From the NCBI GenBank assembly GCA_051920445.1, contig JBPPLN010000003.1, positions 128,191-192,190 of the forward strand: a stretch of DNA of 64,000 nt. Direction: 5' to 3'. Position numbers and translations under genes: made by a program. Below are positions 18,765-27,375 of this stretch, one piece after another (position 1 is the first letter of the stretch; the number at the start of each line of letters is the position of its first letter). The notes under the pieces are model-generated. The model worked only from the letters and a program-made list of their open reading frames with translations. It had not been told where the DNA came from and ran no database searches. This DNA comes from CAG-177 sp003514385 (GTDB taxonomy: Bacteria; Bacillota; Clostridia; Oscillospirales; Acutalibacteraceae).

Positions 18765-19262
18765 ATGACAACTCTTTTTTATTCCGTTATGATCGTAGTT
18801 CCCGCGGCGGTGCTTCTCGCATCCGTTGTGTACACAATGAAGAAGCACTCTGAGGGTCAGAGCATCAAAAAGAGCCTTCGCATGAACGCGGCAACTTTCG
18901 CCGTCATGGTCCTGCTCGTCGCAGGCTGCGCTATGGGCGCTTTTGCAACCGGCAGCGAGGACACTACCGCAGCTCCGGCTGATACAACCGCCGCTCAGGC
19001 TTCCGACGCAGTCGCCGAGAGCGCAGAAGCGACAACCGTTAAAGATAACTCCAAGGGTCTCGGACTTCTTGCCGCTGGTCTTGTTACCGGTCTTGCCGGT
19101 ATCGGCGGCGGTATCGCAGTTGCCGCCGGCGCTCCCGCAGCTATCGCTGCAACGAGCGAGGATCCCAAGGCATTCGGTAAAGCGCTTATCTTCGTCGCCC
19201 TCGGTGAGTCGATAGCCCTTTACGGTGTCGTTATCTCCATACTTATCCTCAACAAGGTCTGA
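18765..19262 (+). CDS. V-type ATPase subunit K (proteolipid ring)
   Basis: 165 residues. The last 75 form the usual proteolipid hairpin (GLGLLAAGLVTGLAGIGGG..., then SEDPKAFGKALIFVALGESIALYG) with the ion-binding glutamate E148. Ahead of it lie two further hydrophobic segments (about 3-24 and 44-66) and a Thr/Ala/Asp linker (about 67-100). Such extended K subunits occur in related Clostridia. I do not see a Gln in the first helix of the hairpin of the kind that helps bind Na+ in NtpK, so ion choice is open. Ribosome site CGGAGGTAAAG. Confidence 0.9.
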   Translation: MTTLFYSVMIVVPAAVLLASVVYTMKKHSEGQSIKKSLRMNAATFAVMVLLVAGCAMGAFATGSEDTTAAPADTTAAQASDAVAESAEATTVKDNSKGLGLLAAGLVTGLAGIGGGIAVAAGAPAAIAATSEDPKAFGKALIFVALGESIALYGVVISILILNKV

Positions 19263-19283
19263 CGCCCTCAGGGCAGAAGAACG

Positions 19284-19313
19284 GCAGTGTAAAGCAATAT
19301 AACTTTACGCTGC
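19284..19313 (+). repeat. GTAAAG/CTTTAC hairpin between K and F genes
   Basis: Arms GCAGTGTAAAG and CTTTACGCTGC (one G-U) with an 8-base loop, no T run. Within the operon it could be a processing or stability element. One of a recurring family (see findings). Confidence 0.6.
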
Positions 19314-19332
19314 GTTGAAAGGAACGGAAGTT

Positions 19333-19638
19333 ATGCGTTTTTATTTGATAAGCGACAATGCCGATACGCTTGTCGGAATGCGTCTTGCGGGTATCGACGG
19401 AGAGCTTGTGCACGACGCTCAGTCGGTCGAGGATGCGGTCAACCGCTGCCTCGCCGATGAAGAGGTCGGCATCATTCTCATCACGCGCCCGCTGTGCGAG
19501 CTGTGCGGCGATTTCATAACGCAGACAAAGCGCAGCTACGATAAGCCGCTGATAGTCGAGATCCCAGACCGCCACGGTTCGCAGGGGAGCGACTCCATCG
19601 CGCGCTATGTGCGCGACACTATCGGCATAAAGATTTGA
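19333..19638 (+). CDS. V-type ATPase subunit F
   Basis: 101-residue central-stalk subunit (NtpG type) with the Rossmann-like pattern MRFYLISDNADTLVGMRLAG..., EVGIILITRPLCEL, KPLIVEIPDRHG, which is diagnostic of A/V-type subunit F. The ATG at 19333 follows AAAGGAACGG; an in-frame TTG at 19315 lies inside the preceding hairpin region and is not used. Followed by subunit E after 12 bases. Confidence 0.92.
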   Translation: MRFYLISDNADTLVGMRLAGIDGELVHDAQSVEDAVNRCLADEEVGIILITRPLCELCGDFITQTKRSYDKPLIVEIPDRHGSQGSDSIARYVRDTIGIKI

Positions 19639-19650
19639 GGTGTTTAACCA

Positions 19651-20250
19651 ATGCTCAATCAGGAAGAAAGAGCCGCAAAGTTTTTTGACGCCATAACCAA
19701 GGACGCCGAGGAACGCCACGAGGAGATGACCCGCAAGACCCGCGAAACGGTCGAAAGCGGACTTGAAAAGGCAAAGACGAAGGCGCACTCCCAGGCTCAG
19801 GCTAAAATAGAGCGCGAGCGTATGCTCAAGGAGCAGGAGTTCAACCGCACCGTCGCCAATGAGAGAACTCAACAGCGCGCCCGTCTGACCGACAAGCGCG
19901 GCGCAATTACCGACGAGGTTTTCGGTGACGCGCGTGAAAAGCTCACTGCCTTTACAGAGTCGGACGGCTATGCGGATTTTCTCAAAAAGAGCGCGGCAGG
20001 TTTTGCGGCGGTTTTCCCGCAGGGGGATGTGACCGTCTATGTCCGCCCCGGCGATATGCGCTTTGCGGATGATATAAAGAAAGCTTTCGGCAGGGACTGC
20101 AAGGTCGAGAGCAGTGATGAAATAACCATTGGCGGATGCCGCGCCGGAGTCGTCGGCGGCAGCACCGTGGCTGACGATACGCTCGACACGCGCCTTGAAG
20201 CGCAGCGCGAGTGGTTCCTCGAAAATTCGGGAATGTCAGTAATACTTTAA
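19651..20250 (+). CDS. V-type ATPase subunit E (peripheral stalk)
   Basis: 199 residues: a long charged N-terminal helix (about 1-105) followed by a mixed globular domain with CRAGVVGGSTVADDTLDTRL near the end, as in NtpE/AtpE of A/V-type enzymes. Forms the stator with the coiled-coil subunit encoded by the first gene. Ribosome site GAGGTG. Confidence 0.9.
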   Translation: MLNQEERAAKFFDAITKDAEERHEEMTRKTRETVESGLEKAKTKAHSQAQAKIERERMLKEQEFNRTVANERTQQRARLTDKRGAITDEVFGDAREKLTAFTESDGYADFLKKSAAGFAAVFPQGDVTVYVRPGDMRFADDIKKAFGRDCKVESSDEITIGGCRAGVVGGSTVADDTLDTRLEAQREWFLENSGMSVIL

Positions 20251-20268
20251 CGGTCGGAGGTGAACGGC

Positions 20269-22026
20269 TTGTCCGAGAATAATGTTATATACGGAATAAA
20301 CGGACCCGTCGTTACGATAAAGGGCGAGACGGGACTGAGCATGATGGAGATGGTCTACGTCGGCGAGAAGCGGCTTGTCGGCGAAGTCATACGCCTTGAC
20401 AAGGATCTCACCACCATTCAGGTCTACGAGGAGACGACCGGGCTCAAGCCCGGCGAGCCGGTCTATGCTACCGGCGGCGCAATGTTCGCTACACTCGGCC
20501 CCGGAATAATCAGAAATATATTTGACGGAATCGAGCGCCCGCTTTCGGCTATCGCCGAGCACAACGGCGCGTTCATATCAAAGGGTTGCGCCGAGAGCGC
20601 ACTCGACGAGGAGCACGAGTGGCAGGTCAATATGCTCGTCAAGCCCGGCGATAAACTCAAGGGCGGCGACATCTACGGCGAATGCCCGGAGACTCCCGTT
20701 GTCAAGCACAAATTCATGGTACCGCCCGGACTTGAAGGCGAAGTTGTCGATGTCAAGCCCGACGGAAAATACAAGATAAACGATACTATTGTTACCCTCA
20801 GGGACAAGAAGGGGAAAGACCACGAGCTGACCCTCTGCCAGCGCTGGCCTATCCGTATCCCGCGTCCCGTCAACCGCAGACTGCCTGCGCAGCGTCCGCT
20901 GATAACCGGTCAGCGTGTCATAGATACGCTCTTCCCGATAGCAAAGGGCGGCGCGGCGGCAATCCCCGGCGGATTCGGAACCGGTAAAACAATGACCCAG
21001 CATCAGCTTGCAAAGTGGTGCGACGCGGATATTATAATCTATGTCGGCTGCGGCGAGCGCGGCAACGAGATGACCCAGGCTCTTAAAGAGTTCGGCGAGA
21101 TATCCGACCCGCGTACAGGCAAGCCCCTGACGGACAGAACGGTGCTCATAGCGAACACCTCGAATATGCCTGTCGCTGCGCGTGAAGCTTCAATATACAC
21201 CGGTATCACCCTCGCCGAGTATTACCGCGACATGGGCTATCACACGGCTATCATGGCGGACTCCACCTCCCGTTGGGCTGAGGCTCTGCGTGAGATATCC
21301 GGACGCCTTGAAGAGATGCCCGCCGATGAGGGCTTCCCGGCTTACCTGCCGTCGAGACTTTCCGAGTTCTATGAGCGCGCAGGCTATGTTAAGAACCTAA
21401 ACGGCACGGAGGGCTCGATAACGATAATCGGCGCTGTTTCGCCGCAGGGCTCCGACTTCTCCGAGCCTGTTACCCAGAACACGAAGCGTTTCACACGCTG
21501 CTTCTGGGCGCTCGATAAGTCGCTCGCCTATGCGCGTCACTATCCTGCGATAAACTGGAATACGAGCTATTCCGAATATGTCAATGACCTGTCTGCATGG
21601 TACTATGACAACGCGGGTCCGGAGTTCATGAACTACCGCGATGAGCTGTGCTCCATCCTGCTCGAGGAGAACAGCCTTATGGAGATAGTCAAGCTTATCG
21701 GCGCGGACGTTCTGCCCGACGATCAGAAGCTTGTCATTGAGATTGCAAGAGTTATAAGAGTCGGCTTCCTGCAGCAGAACGCCTTCCACAAGGAGGACAC
21801 CTATGTTCCGCTCGCGAAGCAGATGAAGATGATGGAAATAATCCTCTATCTCTATCATCAGTGTCGCGAGGTCGTCGCAAAGCAGGTGCCGATCTCGAAG
21901 ATAACGAAGCTCGGTCTGTTCGATAAGCTCGTCAAGATAAAATACGATGTGCCCAACGACAGACTCGATATGTTTGACGATTACCGCACTGAGATAGACA
22001 AGGCGCTCGCTCCGCTGCTGCGCTGA
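20269..22026 (+). CDS. V-type ATPase catalytic subunit A
   Basis: 585 residues, catalytic subunit. P-loop GGFGTGKTMTQ at about 232-240, then CGERGNEMT, the catalytic glutamate, and the A-subunit insertion (about 110-200, MVPPGLEGEVVDVKPDGKY). The GTG at 20260 lies inside the GGAGGTGA ribosome site; the TTG at 20269 (MSENNVIYGINGPVV) has correct spacing and matches the family start. Upstream of B as in other operons of this type. Confidence 0.96.
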   Translation: MSENNVIYGINGPVVTIKGETGLSMMEMVYVGEKRLVGEVIRLDKDLTTIQVYEETTGLKPGEPVYATGGAMFATLGPGIIRNIFDGIERPLSAIAEHNGAFISKGCAESALDEEHEWQVNMLVKPGDKLKGGDIYGECPETPVVKHKFMVPPGLEGEVVDVKPDGKYKINDTIVTLRDKKGKDHELTLCQRWPIRIPRPVNRRLPAQRPLITGQRVIDTLFPIAKGGAAAIPGGFGTGKTMTQHQLAKWCDADIIIYVGCGERGNEMTQALKEFGEISDPRTGKPLTDRTVLIANTSNMPVAAREASIYTGITLAEYYRDMGYHTAIMADSTSRWAEALREISGRLEEMPADEGFPAYLPSRLSEFYERAGYVKNLNGTEGSITIIGAVSPQGSDFSEPVTQNTKRFTRCFWALDKSLAYARHYPAINWNTSYSEYVNDLSAWYYDNAGPEFMNYRDELCSILLEENSLMEIVKLIGADVLPDDQKLVIEIARVIRVGFLQQNAFHKEDTYVPLAKQMKMMEIILYLYHQCREVVAKQVPISKITKLGLFDKLVKIKYDVPNDRLDMFDDYRTEIDKALAPLLR

Positions 22027-22065
22027 GTCCGCTTATTCTGAAGGCAAGGAAGGATTTAAACAGCT

Positions 22066-23442
22066 ATGATTTTTGAACACATCGGTTTAAATCAGATAAA
22101 CGGTTCGCTCGTTGTGCTTGACGGCGTCAAGGGCGCGAGCTACGAGGAAATGGTCGAACTCAGGCTTGAGGACGGCACCTCGCGCGCGGGCCGTATAGTC
22201 AAAATAGACGGCGAGCTTGTGGTCATTCAGGTTTTTGAGGGAACTCGCGGAATATCGATGAACAACAGCACCACCGTGCTCTCCGGCAGACCCATGGAGA
22301 TGCCGCTGTCGCCCGAGATACTCGGAAGAGTGTTCGACGGTCTCGGCAGACCGATAGACGGCCTTGGTGAGATATATCCCGAGTGCCGCCGCGATGTCAA
22401 CGGTTCGCCCATTAACCCCGTTTCGCGTGTTTATCCGCGAAATTATATAAACACCGGCATATCTTCTATAGACGCGCTCGCAACGCTTATCAGAGGCCAG
22501 AAGCTCCCGATATTCTCAGGCTCCGGCATGAAGCATAACGAGCTCGCCGTTCAGATAGTGCGTCAGGCGAATGTTGCCGACGGCGACGATTTTGCAATCG
22601 TCTTCGCCGCCATGGGCGTCAAGAACGACGTCGCGGAATATTTCCGCACTTCGTTTGAAAACGCAAACGTCATGAACCGTGTTACGATGTTCATGAACCT
22701 CTCGAACGACCCGATAATCGAGCGTATCATCACGCCCCGCTGCGCGCTGACCGCCGCCGAATATCTCGCATTCGATCTCGGCAAGCAGACGCTTGTTATC
22801 CTGACTGATATGACCTCATATGCCGAGGCTCTTCGTGAGTTCAGCTCGTCAAAGGGCGAGATTCCCGGCAGAAAGGGCTTCCCCGGTTACCTCTATTCCG
22901 ACCTCGCGTCTCTCTATGAGCGCGCCGGAATAGTCGAGGGCAAGAAGGGTTCGGTCACTCAGATACCGATTCTCACCATGCCCAACGACGATATAACGCA
23001 CCCCATCCCTGACCTCACGGGCTATATAACCGAGGGTCAGATAGTGCTTGACAGAGGACTCGACTACAAGGGCATCTATCCGCCCGTCAGCGTCCTGCCG
23101 TCGCTGTCGCGTCTGATGAAAGACGGCATCGGCGAGGGTTACACTCGCTCCGACCACAGCATGCTCGCAAACCAGCTCTTCGCATCCTACGCCAAGGTGC
23201 AGGATGCCAAAGCACTCGCGTCCGTTATAGGTGAGGATGAGCTTTCCGCATCGGATAAGCGCCTCATGGAGTTCGGCAGAGCGTTTGAAGAGAGATTCAT
23301 CAACCAGGGCTATGACGAGAACAGGACGATAGACCAGACCCTCGACCTCGGCTGGGAGCTGCTCTCCATGCTGCCTGAATCCGAGCTCGACCGTGTTGAT
23401 GAGGATGTTCTCAAGGAGCATTACAAGCCCGCGCAGCAGTAA
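22066..23442 (+). CDS. V-type ATPase subunit B
   Basis: 458 residues, the non-catalytic nucleotide-site subunit. It keeps the F1-alpha/beta-like fold but has SGSGMKHNELAVQI where subunit A has its P-loop, typical of B. Other marks: GISSIDALATLIRGQKLPIF and the conserved SLSRLMKDGIGEG. Ribosome site AAGGAAGG. Confidence 0.96.
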   Translation: MIFEHIGLNQINGSLVVLDGVKGASYEEMVELRLEDGTSRAGRIVKIDGELVVIQVFEGTRGISMNNSTTVLSGRPMEMPLSPEILGRVFDGLGRPIDGLGEIYPECRRDVNGSPINPVSRVYPRNYINTGISSIDALATLIRGQKLPIFSGSGMKHNELAVQIVRQANVADGDDFAIVFAAMGVKNDVAEYFRTSFENANVMNRVTMFMNLSNDPIIERIITPRCALTAAEYLAFDLGKQTLVILTDMTSYAEALREFSSSKGEIPGRKGFPGYLYSDLASLYERAGIVEGKKGSVTQIPILTMPNDDITHPIPDLTGYITEGQIVLDRGLDYKGIYPPVSVLPSLSRLMKDGIGEGYTRSDHSMLANQLFASYAKVQDAKALASVIGEDELSASDKRLMEFGRAFEERFINQGYDENRTIDQTLDLGWELLSMLPESELDRVDEDVLKEHYKPAQQ

Positions 23443-23460
23443 AGAAAGGGGGAGAGCGTC

Positions 23461-24078
23461 ATGGCACAGGTATTCCCGACAAAAAGCAATCTGATGAGCA
23501 CGAAGAAGTCGCTGGATCTCGCCAAGCTCGGCTATGATCTGCTCGACCGCAAAAGAAATATACTCGTGCATGAGATGATGCAGCTCATAGACAAGGCGTC
23601 GAAGATACAGCAGGAGATAGACGAGACCTATTCAAAGGCTTATCTTGCGCTCCAGCGCGCGAACGTCACGCTCGGCATGTGCGCCGAGTTCGCGCAGGCG
23701 ATACCGGTCGATGAGTCGCTCGATATAGATCTTCGCAGTGTCATGGGCGTTGAACTGCCGGTTGTGACTCTCGGCGATGAGAAGCTCGATATGTATTACG
23801 GACTCAACTCGACGAATTCACAGCTCGACGAGGCTTATCTGAGCTTCGTGCAGGTCAAGCACATGACCGCAGAGCTCGCGGAGATAGAGAACAGCGTATA
23901 CCGCCTCGCCGATGCGATAAAGAAAACGCAGAAGCGAGCAAACGCGCTCGACAATATCATGATTCCGCAGTTCACCGCGACGATAAAATATATCACCGAA
24001 GCTCTTGAAGAAAAAGAACGCGAGGATTTCTCGCGCCTGAAAGTCATCAAGAGACAGAAGGAAGAAAAAGAGTCGTAA
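23461..24078 (+). CDS. V-type ATPase subunit D (central shaft)
   Basis: 205 residues; N- and C-terminal helices form the rotating shaft. Typical start VFPTKSNLMSTKKSLDLAKLG and typical end with KKTQKRANALDNIMIPQ and KVIKRQKEEKE. Last gene of the operon (order: stalk, C, I, K, F, E, A, B, D). Ribosome site AGAAAGGGGGAG. Confidence 0.95.
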   Translation: MAQVFPTKSNLMSTKKSLDLAKLGYDLLDRKRNILVHEMMQLIDKASKIQQEIDETYSKAYLALQRANVTLGMCAEFAQAIPVDESLDIDLRSVMGVELPVVTLGDEKLDMYYGLNSTNSQLDEAYLSFVQVKHMTAELAEIENSVYRLADAIKKTQKRANALDNIMIPQFTATIKYITEALEEKEREDFSRLKVIKRQKEEKES

Positions 24079-24087
24079 AATCAAATC

Positions 24088-24112
24088 AGCCCTCCCGATT
24101 GGGAGGGCTTTT
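24088..24112 (+). terminator. terminator of the V-type ATPase operon
   Basis: Perfect stem AGCCCTCCC / GGGAGGGCT with GATT loop and TTTT. Confidence 0.9.
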
Positions 24113-24126
24113 GCATTTGTGCTGTT

Positions 24127-24555
24127 TTATTTTTTATTCCAACTCATCAGATAATCTTCTTCTCCGGTCTCTTCATCAATGCCGCGCGAGTCTATTGAAA
24201 ACTGCTCACGGCGGTAGAACTTCACAGCTCCGGAGTTTTTTATATATACATTGAGCGTCAGCCGCCCGTGGTTATTTTTTGCAAAATCCAGCAGTTCTTT
24301 TCCGATGCCAAGATTTCGTGCGGCTCTGTCCACGAACAGCCCCTCAATGTGCCCGCCGTTGAGCCCGATGAAGCCGTCAGGTTCGGCTTCTGCGTTTTCA
24401 TGTATATAAACTTCGGCGCAGGGGAGCGCGGCTTTCACCGCTTCAAAATTTTCGTCCCAATAGCTTTCTTTTATGAATCCGTGAGCCTCTTTGTTTGCAC
24501 TGAGCCATATCTGCATAATGCGCGGCAGGTCGGATTCTTCCAATTTCCTTATCAT
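24127..24555 (-). CDS. GNAT family N-acetyltransferase
   Basis: 142-residue GNAT enzyme. The acetyl-CoA loop reads VDRAARNLGIGKELL (R/Q-x-x-G-x-G/A type), followed by LTLNVYIKNSGAVKFYRREQF, the usual motif B. It resembles the E. coli YjaB/PhnO-like subgroup, but the substrate cannot be told. Ribosome site GGAGAATCGCT. Last gene of the rarA-yhhN-GNAT run, separated from the previous gene by a stable hairpin, so it may be expressed less. Confidence 0.85.
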   Translation of the reverse strand: MIRKLEESDLPRIMQIWLSANKEAHGFIKESYWDENFEAVKAALPCAEVYIHENAEAEPDGFIGLNGGHIEGLFVDRAARNLGIGKELLDFAKNNHGRLTLNVYIKNSGAVKFYRREQFSIDSRGIDEETGEEDYLMSWNKK

Positions 24556-24576
24556 AGCGATTCTCCGATTTCAATG

Positions 24577-24613
24577 AAACAGGCGCGGCAGTTTGTTCTG
24601 CTGCGCCTGCTGT
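24577..24613 (-). terminator. hairpin between yhhN-like and GNAT genes
   Basis: Minus-strand stem CAGGCGCAGCAG / CTGCCGCGCCTG (one mismatch), loop AACAAA, then TTTC; the T run is weak, so attenuation rather than full termination is possible. Confidence 0.5.
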
Positions 24614-24623
24614 TATGCTGATT

Positions 24624-25328
24624 TTATTTTATCAGATACACCGTCGCCGCCATGAGTATCTGACCGGTGTAGTATGTCGCGAGCTCGATTGTAACGAGCG
24701 GGTTCTTTCTCTTCACGGGCGTGAAATAGACGAACGCGAGCACCGAGTCGCTGATTACGAACACAACCGAAGCGATTGTGGTTATAATAAATGTCAGCGA
24801 GTGCGTGAGATAGAGCATATAGCCCGAGACGCAGGCGCAAAGCGCAATGACGAAGAAATAGAACACGCAGAGAATATACATCTTGCTGTCGAGCTTCATC
24901 TTGACCGCTTTTATGACAATGGCGATTATCGCGGTTATTACAAACGCCGCTATGTACGGGATTATTGAGAAAGTCGGCTCCGCTTTGTAAAAAGACGCAA
25001 GATAGAAGAAATGCCCTATCAGAAACGCGAAAGTGCCGAGCGCGATGAGCTTGTTCTTGTATTTCGGCGCGATCTCTTTTATGCCGAGCAGAACGTCGCC
25101 GCCGAGCCCGAACAGCAGTCCGAACGCCACGAGGCAGAAATAGAACGGGTGGACTAATTTATCCGCCTCTTCAATGCGGTAGCAGAAGCCGATAAACGCC
25201 ATGGACATGAAGCCGAAGCTTGAAATGAACTTGCAGAGCATGCCCTCGAATGATTTTCCCTTGCGGCGCAGAAGAATCGTGAGCGTCGCAAATATCGCCG
25301 TCACAACGGAGAGAATGGGGATGAACAT
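24624..25328 (-). CDS. YhhN/TMEM86 family membrane protein (lysoplasmalogenase-like)
   Basis: 234 residues, about eight membrane helices. The family pattern is visible: GLLFGLGGDVLLG, FLIGHFFYLASFY and VFVISDSVLAF with the conserved Asp residues. Eukaryotic members hydrolyse the vinyl ether of lysoplasmalogens; plasmalogens also occur in anaerobic Clostridia, so that role is plausible but not shown. The ATG at 25328 (MFIPILSVV) follows AAAGGATATTTGG; a longer in-frame start would overlap the end of rarA. Lies 41 bases after rarA. Confidence 0.8.
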   Translation of the reverse strand: MFIPILSVVTAIFATLTILLRRKGKSFEGMLCKFISSFGFMSMAFIGFCYRIEEADKLVHPFYFCLVAFGLLFGLGGDVLLGIKEIAPKYKNKLIALGTFAFLIGHFFYLASFYKAEPTFSIIPYIAAFVITAIIAIVIKAVKMKLDSKMYILCVFYFFVIALCACVSGYMLYLTHSLTFIITTIASVVFVISDSVLAFVYFTPVKRKNPLVTIELATYYTGQILMAATVYLIK

Positions 25329-25369
25329 ATACCAAATATCCTTTCTTTCTTGCCGCGTCGCGGCATAGT

Positions 25370-26647
25370 TTACTTTTGAGCTGTTTTCTTCACCTTTTCC
25401 CAATATTCCCCGGCGGTGCGTTCGGTGCGGTTGTCGCCGAACTCATAGTATACCGCGTCTTTTATCGCGTCCGGCAGATACTGCTGCGGCGCCCAGTGGT
25501 TGCGGTATGAGTGCGGATAGATATAGAACTGTCCCTTGTTCGGGTTATCCTCGCCGTCGCAGTGGACATTCTGTAATTGCCTCGGAACGGGTCCCGTGCG
25601 GCCTTTCTGCACATCGGCCATCGCGGCGTTTATCCCGTTGTAGGCGGAGTTTGATTTCGGGCTCGTCGCCACAAGCACAACCGCATCCGCGAGCGGTATC
25701 CGCGCCTCGGGCAGTCCGAGCATATTCGCCGCGTCAACGGCGGCTTTTACTATAGGTATTATCTGCGGATACGCAAGCCCCACATCCTCGCACGCGCAGA
25801 CCATCAGCCTGCGGCACGCGCTGACAAGGTCGCCCGCTTCGAGCAGCCGCGCCAGATAGTGGAGCGCCGCGTTCGGGTCGGAGCCGCGCATCGATTTCTG
25901 ATATGCGGAGATTATGTCGTAGTGCTCGTCGCCCTCGCGGTCGTATCGCATCGCGCTGTGCTGGGTCAGCTCCTGCGCGCGCTGAAGAGTTATCTTGCAA
26001 ACGCCGCTTTCGTCGGCAGGGGAGGAGAGCACGCACAGCTCAACGGAGTTTATCGCCTTTCTCACATCGCCGCCGCAGGCGTTGGCAATGTGCTCAAACA
26101 CTCCGTCCTCTATATCATATGTCTCGTGCCGCTCGGTGCCTATATAATCAAATGCACGCCTGACGGCGGGAATTACATCTTCAGCCGAGACAAATTTGAA
26201 TTCAAACACGGTCGAGCGGCTGAGAATCGCGTTGTATATATAAAAATACGGGTTCTCGGTCGTTGACGCTATAAGCGTTATGTCACCGTTTTCTATGTAT
26301 TCGAGCAGCGTCTGCTGCTGCTTTTTGTTGAAATACTGAATCTCGTCGAGATAGAGCAGGATCCCGTTGGGCGCGACAAAGGTATTGAGCTTTGCAACAA
26401 CGTCCTTTATGTCGGCTGTCGAGGCGGTCGTGCCGTTTAATTTGACGAGATGGCGGTCGGTCGTCTTTGCGATGATGCTCGCGAGAGTCGTTTTGCCTAC
26501 TCCGGACGGACCGTAAAAGACCATGTTCGGCAGCTCGCCCGAAAGTATAATATTTCTCAGCGGCTTGCCCTCGCCGAGCAGATGCCTCTGACCGACGATA
26601 TCGTCGATAGTCTGTGGGCGCATTCTCTGCGCCAGCGGTGCTGACAT
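25370..26647 (-). CDS. rarA: replication-associated recombination protein A (AAA+ ATPase)
   Basis: 425 residues; RarA/MgsA acts at stalled replication forks. AAA+ core with Walker A GPSGVGKTT (about 46-54), Walker B LLYLDEIQYF, and the MgsA C-terminal region (RGSDPNAALHYLARLLEAGD, ARIPLADAVVLVATSPKSN). N-terminal LAQRMRPQTIDDIVGQRHLL is diagnostic. Ribosome site GGAGGAAGATC. Confidence 0.95.
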   Translation of the reverse strand: MSAPLAQRMRPQTIDDIVGQRHLLGEGKPLRNIILSGELPNMVFYGPSGVGKTTLASIIAKTTDRHLVKLNGTTASTADIKDVVAKLNTFVAPNGILLYLDEIQYFNKKQQQTLLEYIENGDITLIASTTENPYFYIYNAILSRSTVFEFKFVSAEDVIPAVRRAFDYIGTERHETYDIEDGVFEHIANACGGDVRKAINSVELCVLSSPADESGVCKITLQRAQELTQHSAMRYDREGDEHYDIISAYQKSMRGSDPNAALHYLARLLEAGDLVSACRRLMVCACEDVGLAYPQIIPIVKAAVDAANMLGLPEARIPLADAVVLVATSPKSNSAYNGINAAMADVQKGRTGPVPRQLQNVHCDGEDNPNKGQFYIYPHSYRNHWAPQQYLPDAIKDAVYYEFGDNRTERTAGEYWEKVKKTAQK

Positions 26648-26680
26648 GATCTTCCTCCTCTCCGCTTGCTACAGTACCAT

Positions 26681-26709
26681 ATTATATTAAATTTTAACGA
26701 TTTAGTCAA
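26681..26709 (-). promoter_or_regulatory. promoter of rarA
   Basis: Minus strand TTGACT, 17-base spacer, TATAAT. Confidence 0.8.
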
Positions 26710-26788
26710 CCTGATTTAAAAAGTGTGCGGATTTGATGAACGGCTTGTGAAAAAGGAATAAACAAATGTATAATCTTTAGAGAAAATA

Positions 26789-26816
26789 TTGACGGCGCAA
26801 AAAAATCTGTTATTAT
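26789..26816 (+). promoter_or_regulatory. promoter of the small membrane protein gene
   Basis: TTGACG, 16-base spacer, TATTAT, 22 bases before the start codon. Confidence 0.7.
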
Positions 26817-26837
26817 GAACTTGAAAGGAGAATCGGT

Positions 26838-27311
26838 ATGAAAAAGAAACGCACGAAAAAAGAGATAACCAACCGTGAGATGTGGCTGGGTATACTGATA
26901 GCGATTTTTGGCGCGGTCGTTGACTTCTGCTTTTTCGGCTTCAGCTATTCTGCCGACCCGCAGGGCGAGCATGGCGAGATAACCACCGCATCTATAGTAC
27001 TCTCTGTTATATGGATAGCACTTTCGCTCGCGGGCGCGTTCTTAATGAGCTATTTCTTAAACGACAGAAGCTTCCTCTTCGGCTTCTCCGGCTATCTGAT
27101 ACTCTCGCTCGTTGTCGTCTATCCGCTGCTCTACGGCTACTGCGCGTCGCTCTATCCCGCGTATGGGCTGATAGCCGAAAAGCTATTCCGCAGCAAGACC
27201 ATGCTCGAAAATATGCCCGATTCGTCTCTGATATTCGAGCCGCTGCGCTTATTGCTTGTCTATATTTTATATTTTCTCGGACGGCGTCTTGCCAAAAAGC
27301 GCGCCGCCTGA
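26838..27311 (+). CDS. uncharacterised four-helix membrane protein
   Basis: 157 residues, not recognised. A basic N-terminus (MKKKRTKKEITNREM) precedes four hydrophobic segments at about 16-36, 52-72, 80-105 and 135-150; the C-terminus is basic (RRLAKKRAA). No motif suggesting an enzyme. Ribosome site GAAAGGAGAATCGGT, own promoter and terminator, so very probably expressed as a single gene. Confidence 0.75.
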   Translation: MKKKRTKKEITNREMWLGILIAIFGAVVDFCFFGFSYSADPQGEHGEITTASIVLSVIWIALSLAGAFLMSYFLNDRSFLFGFSGYLILSLVVVYPLLYGYCASLYPAYGLIAEKLFRSKTMLENMPDSSLIFEPLRLLLVYILYFLGRRLAKKRAA

Positions 27312-27323
27312 ACATAAAAAATA

Positions 27324-27365
27324 CCGGCAGTTCTGCATGAAAACAGGACTGCCGGATTTTTTATT
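27324..27365. terminator. bidirectional terminator
   Basis: Stem CCGGCAGTTCTG / CAGGACTGCCGG (one mismatch), ATTTTTTATTTT on the plus side and A-rich on the other. Lies between two convergent genes. Confidence 0.85.
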
Positions 27366-27375
27366 TTATCTTTAA

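Noticed and set aside
18765..19262. Firm claim that the V-type ATPase is Na+-driven
   Set aside because: The neighbouring Na+ pump suggests it, but I cannot see the full Na+-coordinating residue set in subunit K, so the ion is left open.
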